Assembly: GCA_016808115.1 (NCBI GenBank)
Contig: JAEQBH010004655.1
Location: 1-64,000 of the forward strand
Source: Tetrastigma voinierianum
Taxonomy: Eukaryota; Streptophyta; Magnoliopsida; Vitales; Vitaceae
Direction of reading: 5' to 3'
Length of the DNA stretch: 64,000 bases
Part shown: positions 34,351 to 46,390 of the stretch, one piece after another
Position numbering within the stretch: position 1 is the stretch's first letter
How the letters are laid out: every line of letters begins with the position of its first letter
Made by a program: the position numbers and the translations under genes
Notes under the pieces: generated by a model
What the model was told of the DNA's origin: nothing
The model's database searches: none
What the model saw: the letters and a program-made list of their open reading frames with translations, nothing else

Positions 34351-35470
34351 ATGTCAGGAAGGGGACGTAGAGGTCGTCCTAGGAGAGTTATTCCAGAGGT
34401 TTCCGAGCTTCTTGCAATACCTGAGAGAGATGAGCACGTAGTAGGTTCCACTACCTCCTTCATGAATCACCTCCAAAAGAGCAGGTCGTCGGGACCTCAT
34501 CCGTCACCGTAGGGAGCCTCTCTCGCGCCGTGGATTATTTACTGTGAGAGCAAGTGGCACATATATTGCACGATAAGAGCTATACGATCTGCCAAGAATG
34601 CGAACCTCCACCGGGCCACCTAGAGAAGTTCGAAGAACCAAAGCGGCCATGAGAGGCTGGAATCAAGCAATGAAGCCATATGATCGCAGCGCGGACCGTG
34701 GTACCGGTTATGGCTGTAATCAGAGTAAATAAGGTTTATGGAGTTACTGGCCGCACGATGAGCAAAGAGCCTTGTTTTCCGCTTTCTCGATGTAAAGGAC
34801 AGTAAGCAGATTGGTGGGATGCCATGGAGAGGAGGTATCCCTGATGGCATATCATGGTACTAATTCCAAGAAGAGTTCACTCGGAGCAGGTTCTTTCCGT
34901 AGCCATATGATTCAAAATTGAGGAGTTCTTCAAATTAGAAATCGAAGAACATGTCGTTGTCGAATATGAGAAGCAGCTCTCCACTAGTTAGATTGGTTCC
35001 CTATATTCGCGTGGATGGAAGTCCCTGGCGCAAAAGGTTTTTAATGTGACTACAACACCGGGACGTGCATTTATCAAAGGGTTCCTCATAATAGATTTGG
35101 GGGACTTAGCAGGCCGCCTGAGAGTCAGAAAAGTACTACGTTTATGTGTATCAGAGTATGTGAAAGTAAGAGTAAGAGGAAAGTGCACCAGGTACTTCCC
35201 AACGTAGCTCGACAAGACAAGAGAAAGAAAAGAAAGGGGCGTAGGTTATAGAGGCCGAGGTGCGTGTCGAGGAGCTATCTCTAGTCGTGGATCGCTGATG
35301 CCTGGGCCATAGCGCTGGCACCCGTAGTATTCCTCCTGTATGTCACATGTGTCAGAGGCGATATCATGGGGAGTGTAAGAGATTCAAGACAGCAGCTTCC
35401 ATTGTGGCCGTGAAGGCCATTTCATTAGGAGTGCCCTCACCATCGTGTAGGACATCAAGACAAATTTAGC
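34351..35470 (+). pseudogene. gag: E5 gag, degenerate
   Basis: The frame opens at 34351 with MSGRGRRGRPRRVIPEVSEL and stops at 34512. The start carries an RGRP core like AT-hooks and like the starts of E3 and E4 Gag. Two zinc-knuckle remnants lie at 35330-35450: CHMCQRRYHGEC, then SFHCGREGHFIR, in which the first and last Cys of the second knuckle are lost. The middle gag domain (34600-35250) is scrambled by frameshifts. It would form the RNA-packaging particle. Confidence 0.75.
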
Positions 35471-36060
35471 TACCCAAAGACTGTGAGATGAGCACTTAAG
35501 TCAGAGGTTTCCTAAAAAGAGGGCCAAAGACAAATTACGCAGTAGGAGGCGACCTTGGTGGAGGAAGAGGTAGTGCCGCCCTGTGGATACGCGACAAAAG
35601 CCCCGCACTCAAAGCCAGTATATGCCGTGACTCAACAAGATGCGTACGCAAAACAGATATGGTCACTAGATATTTCTATCCTGATCATGATGCATATACA
35701 TTAGTGGACCCAGAGCTACGCAGATTCATTTGCATCCAAGCCACTCTTAGATTCGTTTTCGATAGAGACCCAAACCCAATAGAGGGTCGATGAGAGCTTC
35801 TCTTCCAATGGAGATCCGCTACTCAAGCACAGAGTAGCTCTGCAGATAGTAGAGCTCCGATCAAATATCGTGGAGTTCCCAATGATTCTCAGATCTTTAG
35901 ATATGAGGGATTTAGATGTGGTTCTCGGTATGGATTGGCTATCTCGCCATAGACCTACATTAGATTGTTATAAAAGGAAGTAAAGTTGCATAGGCCAGGA
36001 AAATTGCAGGTGTAGTTCAGAGGAATACGTAAAGAGTTATCTTCAGCATGATCTCCCACT
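35470..36060 (+). pseudogene. pol: E5 protease, degenerate
   Basis: A piece at about 35695-35740 reads YTLVDPELRRF, lining up with the retropepsin active-site segment but with the Gly-Ala pair out of frame. At about 35903-35965 LDVVLGMDWLSRHRPTLDCY is the well-preserved C-terminal protease block typical of plant chromoviruses. Frameshifts separate the two. Confidence 0.75.
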
Positions 36061-37085
36061 ATGTCAAGCAGAGGATTTTTTTTTCTGGTATGGGTTGTCA
36101 GAAGCTATCTTGCTTATGTGGTGGAGACAAAAATGAGGGACTAAGTATTGGACGAGATTCCAGCTTGTTAGAGAGTTCCTGTAGATGTATTTCTGATGAT
36201 ATCACAGATTACCTCCGTAGTTATGTTCGGAGTTCACCATTGATTCGATCCCCGTGGACTAAGCCCATTTCCATTCCTCCTTATAGGATGGCTCCCTCCA
36301 GAGTCGAGAGCTTAAGGCTCAAAGAATTGTTATAAGGGATCTATTCAACCGAGCATATCCCCATGGGGAGAGCCTCCAGCCTCTTCGGGGTGGAAAAGAA
36401 AGATGGGAGTTTCATTGCGGTATAGATTACAGTACCAGTATCAGAGTTACCATCCGTTAACCGCATTCACTCTCTAAGATCGATGAGTTATTTGATCAAC
36501 TCCAAGGGTCTCGAGTATATTCTAAGATAGACTTGAGGTCAGGGTATCATCAGCTTGAGTGCATGAGAAGCGATGTACCTAAGATCGCATCTTCGTGCGG
36601 CATGCTACGTGCATTATGAGTTTTGGTGATGCCATTTCGGTTTCAATTAATGCTCTCGCAGAAGCATGGATTTGACTTTAACCGTGTATTCCAAATTATT
36701 CGATAGGTTCATCATATTTTTATCGATGATATCCGCTGTATTCAGTAGTTAAGAGGAACATTCGTGAGCACCCGAGGATTGTGTCACATCAAGTGGGAGA
36801 GACAAGAGGCGCTGTTGGAGTACGCTTTGGCTTCGACAGTGGCATTCCTAGGTCATGTGATCTCAAATTTCGAGGTGAGTGTAGATCCCCATAAAATATG
36901 CGAAAGTAAATTGGGAAACTCACCTCAAAGATCAGCCGAGGTCGTAAGCTTCCTCGTTTGGGCAGGTATTACGGTGAAAGCTCACTGAGGGGTTCTCCAA
37001 GATAGCCGCCCTAACTCACAAAGCCCCGATACAAGGAAAAAGATGTCAAGTATGATTGCGTAGATGCCCCGCTTTTCACAATGTA
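36060..37085 (+). pseudogene. pol: E5 reverse transcriptase, degenerate but catalytic motif retained
   Basis: Blocks in order: TKPISIPPYRMAPS (about 36258), KIDLRSGYHQL (36525-36557), a G-H-Y/V-M-P-F region (36610-36650), the catalytic FIDDI (36719-36733, intact), and VAFLGHVISNFEVSVDP (36839-36890). Several stops and shifts lie between them. With all the motifs present and collinear, decay is by small indels rather than large deletion. Confidence 0.9.
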
Positions 37086-37560
37086 GCTCAAGAGTTACAG
37101 TAGATTGACTTCGTACCCAGCTCTAGCTTTACCCAACGGGAGAGATGGTTTCAGGTTTTATAATGATGCTTCCGGTGCAAGGCCTTGGTCAGGTTTTGAT
37201 GCACGATGTGGTGATTGCATATGCCCTATCAACCAAAGAAGCATGAGAGGTCATCCCAATAATACTACTCTAGAGCTTGCAAATAGCATCATGTTTCGCT
37301 CCGAAAATATGGAAGACGCATTTATATGGTGTCCCTTCAGAGAACTTACGCATCATACAGCCTCTCAATATATTTTCACCCAAAAAGAGTTAAACCTCGA
37401 GGCAAAGAAGATAATATTGAACATTGCCATCACAATTTTAATATTGAGTACCATCCTGAAAGCCAATGTCGTAGCGTATGTTCTTGGAGCAGCGACTCGA
37501 GAGTTCTCGTCTCACATGAGATCAGGTTAGTCTTCCTTACCAGCCGTGGATCCTTGGTGG
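37086..37560 (+). pseudogene. pol: E5 RNase H, degenerate
   Basis: A 141-residue open stretch at 37105-37530 contains DGFRFYNDASGARP, corresponding to the first catalytic Asp region (usually YSDAS), then QYIFTQKELNLEAKK and LKANVVAYVLGAATREF, the tail of the domain (usually KANVVADALSR). Mid-domain residues are out of frame, so the open frame is longer than the recognisable homology. Confidence 0.8.
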
Positions 37561-39045
37561 TGTTTTTAGGCAGATATTGGAGGTTGAGGATTCAGAGCCT
37601 TATTAGCCACATTTTATGTTAGACTCGTCTAAATGGATCAGATTCTCAGTGGTAGTCGCAAAGATCCACGTGATAATTGTTCGCGAAGAGATATAAAAAG
37701 GAAAGAAAAGCAGAGTTTCAAATCAGATGATGGCATGACAGTGAAAGGTCGTGAGAATGTGTGTGCCGTGAGTATGGCGAAATAAGAGACGCTATGGAAG
37801 TTATTAATATTATCTATTATGTTATGCATCCAGTAGTACCAAGATGTATAGAACTTTGAAAGAATATTATCGCGAACACTAAGAAAGATCGCGAGTTTTG
37901 TTTCTAGGTGCCTAACTCGTTTACTGTAAATGCAGCATCGAGGCCACGGAAGATACAATTACTCCCTATTCCAAAGATGGAAATGGGGAAAAGATTACTA
38001 TGGATTTTGTGACAGTCTTCCACACCAGGCAACATGATGCTATTTCAAAGTATAGTTGGACGGACGACGGGTCTACCCATTTTCTACCTCGCCTAATGTC
38101 GAGGACTCCTTGTGAAAAGTCGCCCGCCTTGTATGTGGATGATAGTGAGACTCATGGGGCCCAGCCGATATTAGTTTCAAATCGAGAATCTCTGCGTTCA
38201 CATCCGGTGTTTTGGGCCTAGTTTGTAAACTGCTAGGTACTAAGCTTAAGATTTCGCGACACAAGATTTCATCCTCGGGACGGACGGGTCACGAAAGGAC
38301 CATTCGTGACGCTGAGGATATGCGTCGAGAGCCTCGTAATGGAATTCAAGGAGTTGATATTCACTTGGCACTCAATGGAGTTTGCCTACACAATGAGCCA
38401 TCATGCCGTGATAGAAATGGTCGCCTGAGGCAATCGTATGGTATAGGAAATGCAGGACTCCAAAGCAAGGCCGATGTGAGGTTGGTGAGAGAAGACTACT
38501 AGGCCTTGAACTAGTGCATATCACTTCATAAAAGGTGAAAGTTGTTCGTGATAACTTAAAGATAGCAAGATATAGATAGAAAAGTTATGCGGACAACCGT
38601 CAGAGAGACTCGCGCTGAGATGATAGGTAATCCAGTCTTTCAAGCATTTCTCCCGGAAAGGTGTGTCGAGATTCGGTCGAGGCAAGCTTACCCAAGATAT
38701 ATGGACCTATGAGATTGTGAGCAAGGGACCAAGAGCTTCATGCCAGCCGCCCCAAAGTTATCAAGGATTCAGCTGATTAGTTACATCCCATGCATCGATG
38801 TTGGAGGAAATATATCCCGGCTTCCTACATGTATTGAGAGAGCAACTTCAGCCAAGTACCTTAAGGGAGAACTCACTTATGGAGGAAACACCTAAGTGAA
38901 GATCAGAGATCGCAAGGAACAGGTGTTGAGGAGTAAAGTAATTCCTTTGGTTAAAGTACTATGGAAGAATCATGAGAGGGAGGCAGCTACATGGGAGCCA
39001 GAGGCTCAGATAGGCCATCAGTACCCTCAATTATTTTCCAGATGA
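37560..39045 (+). pseudogene. pol: E5 integrase with chromodomain, degenerate
   Basis: ITMDFVTVFHTRQHDAISKY at 37995-38055 marks the start of the catalytic core (first Asp present). LGTKLKISRHKISSSGRTGH, then ERTIRDAEDM at 38230-38330 is the region around the catalytic Glu, and LALNGVCLHNE follows. The chromodomain is open from 38896 to the stop at 39043-39045: VKIRDRKEQVLRSKVIPLVK, VLWKNHEREAATWEPEAQ, YPQLF. The tryptophans of the chromodomain fold are both present. A stop lies immediately before 38896. Confidence 0.85.
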
Positions 39046-39105
39046 GGTATTTTTCTTTCCTTTCTTTTGGAGTTTAGTTTGTTCATTTCGAGGACGAAAT
39101 GTTCT

Positions 39106-39119
39106 AAGGGGGGAGGATT
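39106..39119 (+). other. E5 polypurine tract
   Basis: AAGGGGGGAGGA precedes the LTR start TGTAACGCCC at 39121. The upstream GAGGACGAAATGTTCTAAG wording is characteristic of plant Tekay-type elements. It primes plus-strand DNA synthesis. Confidence 0.9.
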
Positions 39120-39939
39120 TTGTAACGCCCTTCTCGAGAGAAAAGCGCATGCACATGAAACCTGTAGGGGCGTGATACGAGCACCAAGTATCAGCATTGT
39201 GGTATCTTGGAGATGAAAATATGAAATGATAAAATTATGAACTGAAATGCAGACTAGCACATGCTAAACTGTAATTCACAAAAAGGATATGAAATCATTA
39301 AATGAGTAGAGTCAGTCATAATACAATTTAAAATAAGTTGATTTGCAAAAATTAAAAGGATGAAGTGCTGAATTTACCTTAGCGATTAAGGTAAATATTA
39401 GGAATATAAAAGAGGTGAGACAAAGCCAAAAAAATTAAAAGCCTCATTTCTTGGTCTCACAGTGGCTCATGCCAGGAGAGAAGAGAGAAAAGAAGGTGCA
39501 AGAAGAGGAAAGAGAAGGAGAAGGCAGTTGGAAGACCAAAAATCAAGTATGTTTTTTGCTTTTGGAATCATGGGTTTTGATGTCTAGTTTTGGTATGGAT
39601 TCCATGGAGAATAGTTGGTTCTTGTCAGGTTTTGGAAGAGTCACCCAAACCCTAGATTTTTGTTTTTTCAGGTTATGTGGGTAAAACCCCAATTGGAAGA
39701 AGATAAAACATGAATCATCATAATTATAAGGATTTTCGTGAAGAATTGATGGACCTTTGGGTGAATTCATAGGATTTTTACCTTGTAGTTTATAGTAAGG
39801 AGTTCCAAATCACCACAATTCAAGTGTTATGAAGTTGTTTTAGATGATTTAAGGATAATTTCGAGGTACAAGGAATAGTGAGGCTTATATGAAGAGAAAT
39901 GGTATCAAAAGTGGGCAAAAATAACAACTGGCAATACCG

Positions 39940-40100
39940 AGGCCGTACCGGTACAGTACAGAGTCGCACTGCAAAGATGTAGCCGTACCAGACACCCCGC
40001 AGCCAACCCGTACCGCGCTGTGTCCAAGATGTACCGATACACCCCAACAGAATGCAACTTGTACCGGTATAGGTCAAAGGTGTACCGGTACAAGTGTGCC
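39940..40100. repeat. GTACCGGTAC palindrome cluster, E5 3' LTR
   Basis: Two full GTACCGGTAC sites (about 39946 and 40082) plus variants such as GTACCGGTAT and GTACCGATAC occur within 160 bp, spaced 30-50 bp. The core resembles the GGTACCGGTACC cluster of the solo LTR at 15300-15500. Confidence 0.8.
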
Positions 40101-40449
40101 CAAAATGCCCAGAATGTTGTATTTTTGTATAATTAAGCTTAAATCTCATATTAATCATAAAGCATGGGAAACCTTATTAAATGATTAAGAAAGGTTCAAC
40201 AAGATTGAACTCCTTACCTAAAAACGAGCGCATCGCCGAGGCGGGCAAAGCTTGAGTGCTACCAAATGCTAGGAAGTACGTTAAAAATTGCGCGACACAG
40301 AGAGATTAATATTTCAGCCAGACTGCTTTGAGTGCAGGCTAAAGCAAAGGCGAAATGTGGAATTGCTTTCAAGTTTAGTGTTAAAAGGAGTGTTCTAAAA
40401 CCTATTTTCAAATACTATATTGATATTATAAACTGCTTATTAATCGGTA

Positions 40450-40690
40450 TTTAATGGTTTTTGAGTTGTAAACCATTTTTCAAGCAAGTAAGAAAAATAA
40501 GTAAATGCCTTTGAATTATTAAACCATTTTTCAAGCAAGTGCCTTGGCCAAGCAAATGGTTTTAAATTGAAAAACCATAATTCAAAGAGCAAGTAAACAA
40601 ACAATGGTTTTGAATTATTAAACCATGTTTCAAGCAAGCAAGCAAGTAAATGGTTTTGAATTGTAAACCATTTTTCAATGAGCAAGCAAG
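40450..40690. repeat. Hairpin plus (AAGC)n tandem array, E5 3' LTR
   Basis: Counterpart of 32510-32760 with the same modules and AAATGGTTT/AAACCATTT-type arms. One spacer has CAAGTGCCTTGGCC in place of an AAGC run. The 136-residue reverse-strand frame across it is a translation of the repeat, not a gene. Confidence 0.85.
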
Positions 40691-41144
40691 CAAAGAGAAT
40701 ATTTGTGAAAACAGGCCTAACTAAAATCCCTAGTTCTAAGCAAGCAAAACCGGGGCCAGTAGTATTCGTACGCGTGCCATGAGTTAGGATATCATACATG
40801 CATTTTAGTTTTTGGCCTGTCGACAAACGAAGTCGCAAACAAGTGGGCATTAAAGTGAGATCAGGTATCGCATGTGAGTATATATGTTAAGAGCTCTCAA
40901 ACTAAATTATGGTGATGGCGACTCAGGTCAATTCCACCATAGCCACCCGTAGTGGGTGATGAAGTGTGCCCAGCCCTTCCACCCAGTGAGCGACCCGCTG
41001 TGTCCTTCCACCAAAGACGGCTTCATGCCTGTGCTCCCGTGTTCAAGGGTACGTAAAGCAAGTATATAGCCTCCAAAGGGTTGATGATTTATAAGCATGA
41101 TCAAGGCATTTTTGAAAAATCAACCATTAGCGCATCTAGAATGC

Positions 41145-44100
41145 TTGTCGGGACCAAAAGACGGCAAGGGGCTAAATTTATGACACTATTACCCAAGGAT
41201 CATTGTCTAATCCCCGGCAATAATGCCATGAACCTGTTAATTATATTTTTGCAATTATAACGGGACAAAATGGTTTCCAAGACTGGATAAATTCTTCCGG
41301 TTTTGATCCATGATTCAAGTGTACGTATCGAACAAGTAATAAAGATTTAAGTCCGTATATCGATCCCACGTGAGATCCTCAAGAATTCACAACTCAACTA
41401 CCCGACTACTCAAGCTCTATACTATTCGACTATGATTTGCAATTGATATATTCCTAGCAACCTTGAAAATAATGAAAGAATAACGATATAAAACTAGAAC
41501 AAAATGGAAACAATGCTTTAAACTAAATAAAAAGAAATTAAAGAAATAGATCTATCATAGTTTTAAAGGAGCATTGAAAATACAACTGCCAGGTGGAAAC
41601 ATCAATTCCCGCACTACTATGTAGTTTACTTCATGAACTTCGTATTTAACCATTCAAGGGAGAAGGTAATGCCATGTGATCCCTCCTAATGACATATTTC
41701 ATCATCTAATCTTCCCCTCAAGCCTCGAATGCAAAGGATTAGATAACTACTTTTAATCTGAGTTGCCTTGTTAGCAAGTATTTTCAATACTTCATACCTG
41801 CACATGGATCAGAACCTAGCTCCAAGACATAGGCTAAACATTGGTTTACACTATACCGTTTCTCATCCTCCAAATTGAACAATTCATTCTTTCCTTGATT
41901 AGATCCTGCTGTACCACCCGATCAAACTCACCTGCTCGACCAGGTGAACTCTCTGCTCATTTTAATTGATAAGTCATTCAACTCATTCTCGGCTTCAAGT
42001 GAGAAGAAGATTTATCGATTAGAATTTACAGAGCCCGTTAGATTCCCAATATTAGGTTCGTATACCCTTCGCATATTGCCCTAAAACTCTCAGAATGCCT
42101 TCTCTCGTGTCACCAGAGGCCTCTTGAAATCATCGTAGCATGAAACAATCCCCTATTATAGGCATAGACACTAATATTTTGGATCAGATACAACAATAAA
42201 CAAAACCATTTAGTAGATTCAAACATGAAGTTCAAATGACTCCTATACTCCCTCGCAAGATAAAATCCCTGAACAAACAACAGAATTCAACTGAAGCCGG
42301 GTTTCTAAATTACTAATACACTCAATCCGTGAGTCTTCGATCAAAAGAACCACCGTAGATCAACTCGGAAGTTTGAATTCCAAAATTTGTTTGACTTCAA
42401 ACGAACCAGCAAAGAATTTGAAGTGAAATTAATATTCTCGCATTCAACTTCAATCTCAACAACTATCATCCATCCAAATTCAAAAGAAATAACACCCATC
42501 AATCTAATCTTAAAATAATAGAAAATGTAAATAAAGAAAAAGAAAAATAAAAATAAAATTAAACTTCTTACACTTGAGCCTTCGACTACCGTGTGTATTT
42601 CTTTCGAAAGCCACCAAGAGTCGCTTTCAAAGAGTGCAAATGCCATATTTATGTATTTGGAAGTCGTGGGCCCTAACTCACTGCACCCTATTTGTGGATT
42701 TCAAAATAATCGCCCATTGTTTGGGTTCATGTCGCGACCCATCGGTTTGTCGCGACCTGACTCTGGATGTCGCAACCTCTTCACGCCTTCGACTTCAATC
42801 GCTCTCGCGATTGAGCTATTCGAGATGCCAGCGCACTTCAATCATACGTGACTTCATCTTCCTCGCGATTTCGGATCAGACGGCATCAATGCGACTTCGA
42901 ATCATACGTCGCTGATCATCTTCTCGCATTGTGATCTCTTTGAGTCTCACTTACCTCAATCATACGTCGTTAATTTTCGCTTTTTCCGTTCGTCTATAGC
43001 GTGCTTTTATCCGTTGCAACTTGCCTTTTAACACCCGATCCGATGTCGCGACAAATTTCAATGACGCCGCGACATCTCCTTTCTCGCCTTGTGAGCTCTT
43101 TGAGGTCGCTATCAATCATACACGTCGCGACTTCAATGTTATGCTTATGAGCTCTTTGATGCTCGGAAGTTTTACTATTGTCGTGACTTGTCTTCAAAGA
43201 TCTCGGGGTATGATGTCGCGCGATAGCCTAAATGATGTCGCGACCTCCATTCGCAGCTGATGTCGCGACTACTAAAAGACGTCGCGACCATAATCCCTTG
43301 CAACGGATGTAGCGACCAATCGGCGACGCGCCGTAATCTTCTTCACGTAATCGATGTCACTACTACTAAAAGACGCCGCGACTTCCACCTTACTCAACTC
43401 GATGTCACGCACCACTAAAGGACGCCGCGATCACCTCATTTCAACCGATGTCGCGACCACTGCGCTGACGTCGGCGACATCTTCTCGATTCGCTGTTTGA
43501 TGTCTCTATCTGCTCTAACCGTCACTTCTATGTTCAGCCTCTTTTGAAAATCTTTTGTTGCAACTTTACTAGTGTCACGACCTCCATGTTCCATCGCTAA
43601 GCTTTCACCTCGCTTTCGCGACCTTAAATGGTGTCGCGACATCTTTGTCCGCTTCATTAGTTCCCCGGTCGGCCCCGATTTGGAGTTTATGCCATACCTT
43701 GGTGTTATATTCTCTGTTACCGTCAAAGTCGCGATATCAAGTCCTTTTCTTTCAAAATTAGTCAAGGATTTCCTTTACTTGAGAAGGTCGTTTCGCGGGT
43801 TGTAGTCGGGCCTTTGTCGCCACCTCATGGTGGTATCACGACATCATTTATTCGCGCTTGGTGTCGCGACGCCACGTGGAACTCCCCCACCCGAACCCGA
43901 TGTCGCGACAACTAGAACTCTTCATTTGATCGCTTATTCTCTAATTCTTCAAGTCATTTATTTTGTTCCAACTTCCTCAGGTCACGACTTCCTTAATTTA
44001 TTCACTCTTCGGGGCTTCTTCAAAGCCAGTTCTGTTGAGGTCGTGACTTGAATTGCCGAAATCGCACTTCCCGGCCGCGACTCGCCTCAAGTTTTGACTT
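41145..44100 (-). repeat. E6 3' LTR (family alpha)
   Basis: 41180-43680 aligns with 11640-13690 (E2 5' LTR). The U5-side end (about 250 bp in E2) is missing at the junction with E5. TCGCGAC and relatives recur from 42730 to 44090. I could not find a convincing polypurine tract to fix the right border. Frames at 42341-42915 and 43021-43805 are not recognisable proteins. Confidence 0.65.
43190..43480. repeat. Tandem array with paired TCGCGA palindromes (copy in E6 LTR)
   Basis: Units of the type GATGTCGCGACTACTAAAAG, then ACGTCGCGACC, then a CCTTGCAAC-like spacer repeat about six times with a period near 50 bp. It corresponds to 13226-13520, but the middle triplet differs (CTACTAAAAG versus CCGCTAAATG), so the two arrays have been homogenised separately. 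Confidence 0.75.
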
Positions 44101-46390
44101 AAATTCGCCGCAGTTTATTTCTTATGATTTTTGCTAAATTTTGATTTTCTCAGTTGTGATTTTCCTCGCAAATTGAATTTGATTCAATTATCGCTTTCAA
44201 ACAATTCATCATTATTCTCATTATAAACTCAGAAAATGTATTAAAAATCTCATGAGTTTTTGACTCATCAAATTTCAAACTTAAAATTTTGCTTCGTCTG
44301 CTAAAGAAAGAAGAAATTGTTTGTCTCAAACAAATAAGCTAGGCAATCCCTGAAGGACATTTTTCCTCGATTTATTCCACATTCTTCATTCCACCCTTCG
44401 ATCCTGAATTAAGAGATATCAATATTATTTCAAATTTCAGCCAGACATGCAAGAATATAATCCCACATGCATTTATCACAAAATTCGATAAACTGTAATT
44501 ATTTAAACAGTTTATTAATGTCTGTTCTGCAAAGTAAAGTCATCAACTCAACCCTAATGAACTAGCTGATCTTTCCCAAGTTTTCAGTTGTTTCACTCTA
44601 AAGTCTCATGGCGTTTGTTTTCATATTGATCTCCAATTAACGAAATAAAAAGAAATTTCAACCCTTCATCCCACTGAGGTCCAGGCTTCTGTGGAATGCA
44701 GCTGGGCTCCAGGTGAATGGTAGACAATGAAAATCTGAGTTGTAAAATTTAATCCGCCCATCTGTCTCCCAAGTATCAAGCTGCTCAACCTCTTCCCTTT
44801 TCTCTTGTCCTTCTGTCCTCCTCAATCTTAGCCCCATTCCTCCTCCTTTCGGGTCCTCATGGAACTCACCTCATATACTGATCTCAGCCATCTCTCCTGT
44901 TTCCTTAACCTTCGTCTTTACTCTACATCCGAATTAAATGGCACTGCTCTGTCTCAGCTTCTCATCACAGCAGAACTGGGCCAGCAACCCACACCACACT
45001 GCACAGTTAAATGCACCCACCCTACTAGCCACTGTTCATAAAGAGGTCACAAGACAAACCCTGGTTCTGTCTCACTAGCTTCCAGCATTTTCTCAACTCT
45101 TCATGTCAAAACTGGTAAACATTATTCCCCAAACTTGTTCCTTCCTTTATACTAAACTTTCTCTAACTAGAAACCGGATAATTTGGGTTCTTTACTTGTG
45201 TTTATTGTAAGGAAAGGAATTTCATTTTCAATGTCAAGCCATGAAGAACTAAGGCTTATTTGGCTCCTAAATTAGAAACTTGAGAATATGCTTACATATT
45301 TTCAGGGTAGGCTTAAAAGGCACAAGCCGCCAAGGGAGGGCTCTTATCATTTCCTGCTATTGTTTTCACCTAGGATTTCGCCTCAATCAATAATCAAACA
45401 AGTTCTAGAACTGTGGATTTAAATCCTGAACTCCCCATAAGATGTTCCTGATTCCTCTCAAAAGTTTCATAAGTTTTGTTGACCAATGTGTATTATTTCT
45501 TCAAGACTTGTACTTATTCACTGTATACTTACATTATTTTAAGCAAGTATTTTGTTCTATCAACAACAACCAATTTTCCAATTTTTTCAACTAAACTGAA
45601 TCTAAATGCACAAGAATGTCTTAATACCGCTATCATGCCCCGATTTTGCACTTATTTGTGTTCAAATTTATCTCCTAGTCAAACTACTTTAACTAGTTCA
45701 GATTATGACATTTCAACATTTTCATTCTTGAACTAAATCCTAATGTTATTTTCCCAATAAGCCAAGCAAAATGTAAAAACACAAGCTAACTACCAGCAAA
45801 CAAACATTTCCTTTTTCACAAATTTTCTTGTTTTATTTATGATAATGCAACACTTGAGAACAATCAGAAGAGGGGGAAAAGAAGGATAAATCAACAAGGT
45901 CTATTTTTCTTTTGATGGAGGAGCAAAGAAGCTCGGGGGGGATCCATCAAGGGTAAAGCCAGACATTAGATTGAATTTAGGAAATTTATTTCTGCTCTTC
46001 TTCTTCTTATTGTACCCTCCTCTTTCATTTCTCGCTTCTTCATGATCAATTCATTTGTGAGATCAATCTTTTATTCAGATCATCTTGTCTCGCCCTGGGT
46101 GTTCGGCTTATGCCTCCATTTCCTCAATATGACTTTCTTTAAAAATTGGAAAGATTAAGCTACAATCAAATCCAAATTTTCAGTTTCAGACCTTTCTTCT
46201 CGTAGCATCCTTATCAATGCTTTCTTGATCTCTGTCCTTCATTTTCTTTCAAAAACCTTAAACATTAGCGTGGAAGTAGGAACTTGAAACCCTCGATCTA
46301 CTCCTTAGTCTTTGCTTCTCGACCGCATCCCTCGTTTCCTTATGAGCTTTAGAGAGTTTCATGTAGAATCGCGATCATAATGATTATTGT
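44100..46390. other. E6 internal non-coding stretch
   Basis: A/T-rich sequence between the 3' LTR and ORF3. Short frames (44859-45041, 45476-45736) show no domain. The matching part of E2 is absent because that copy is truncated, so it cannot be checked by comparison here. Confidence 0.45.

Larger units (their letters stand above)
31176..41140 (+). mobile_element. E5: chromovirus (Tekay-like), most complete element
   Basis: Plus orientation: 5' LTR 31176-34243, primer site 34245-34256, gag from 34351, protease, RT, RNase H, integrase with a chromodomain ending at 39045, polypurine tract 39106-39119, 3' LTR 39121-~41140. Both LTRs start TGTAACGCCC. The 3' LTR lacks its last ~1 kb and stops against E6. 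The internal region is about 4.9 kb, a normal length for this group, but pol is full of frameshifts and stops. Confidence 0.9.
39121..41140 (+). repeat. E5 3' LTR, truncated at its 3' end
   Basis: Aligns with 31176 to about 33185 of the 5' LTR. TATA box at 39405-39410, GTACCGGTAC cluster at 39940-40100 (better preserved than in the 5' LTR), hairpin/(AAGC)n array at 40450-40690. At about 41140, right after TTTGAAAAATCAAC, homology stops and E6 begins. The last ~1 kb is missing. Confidence 0.85.

Noticed and set aside
37326..37622. 98-residue frame overlapping the E5 RNase H
   Set aside because: It contains shifted parts of RNase H (NIEHCHHNFNIEYHPESQCRS), so it is the same pseudogene in another frame, not a separate gene.
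42574..42915. 113-residue plus-strand frame in the E6 LTR
   Set aside because: It lies wholly in the TCGCGA-rich LTR, the reverse strand of the element, with no domain.
44859..45736. Short plus-strand frames in the 44-46 kb stretch
   Set aside because: Cys/Ser/Thr-rich short frames with no signal peptide, domain or partner; not supported as host genes.
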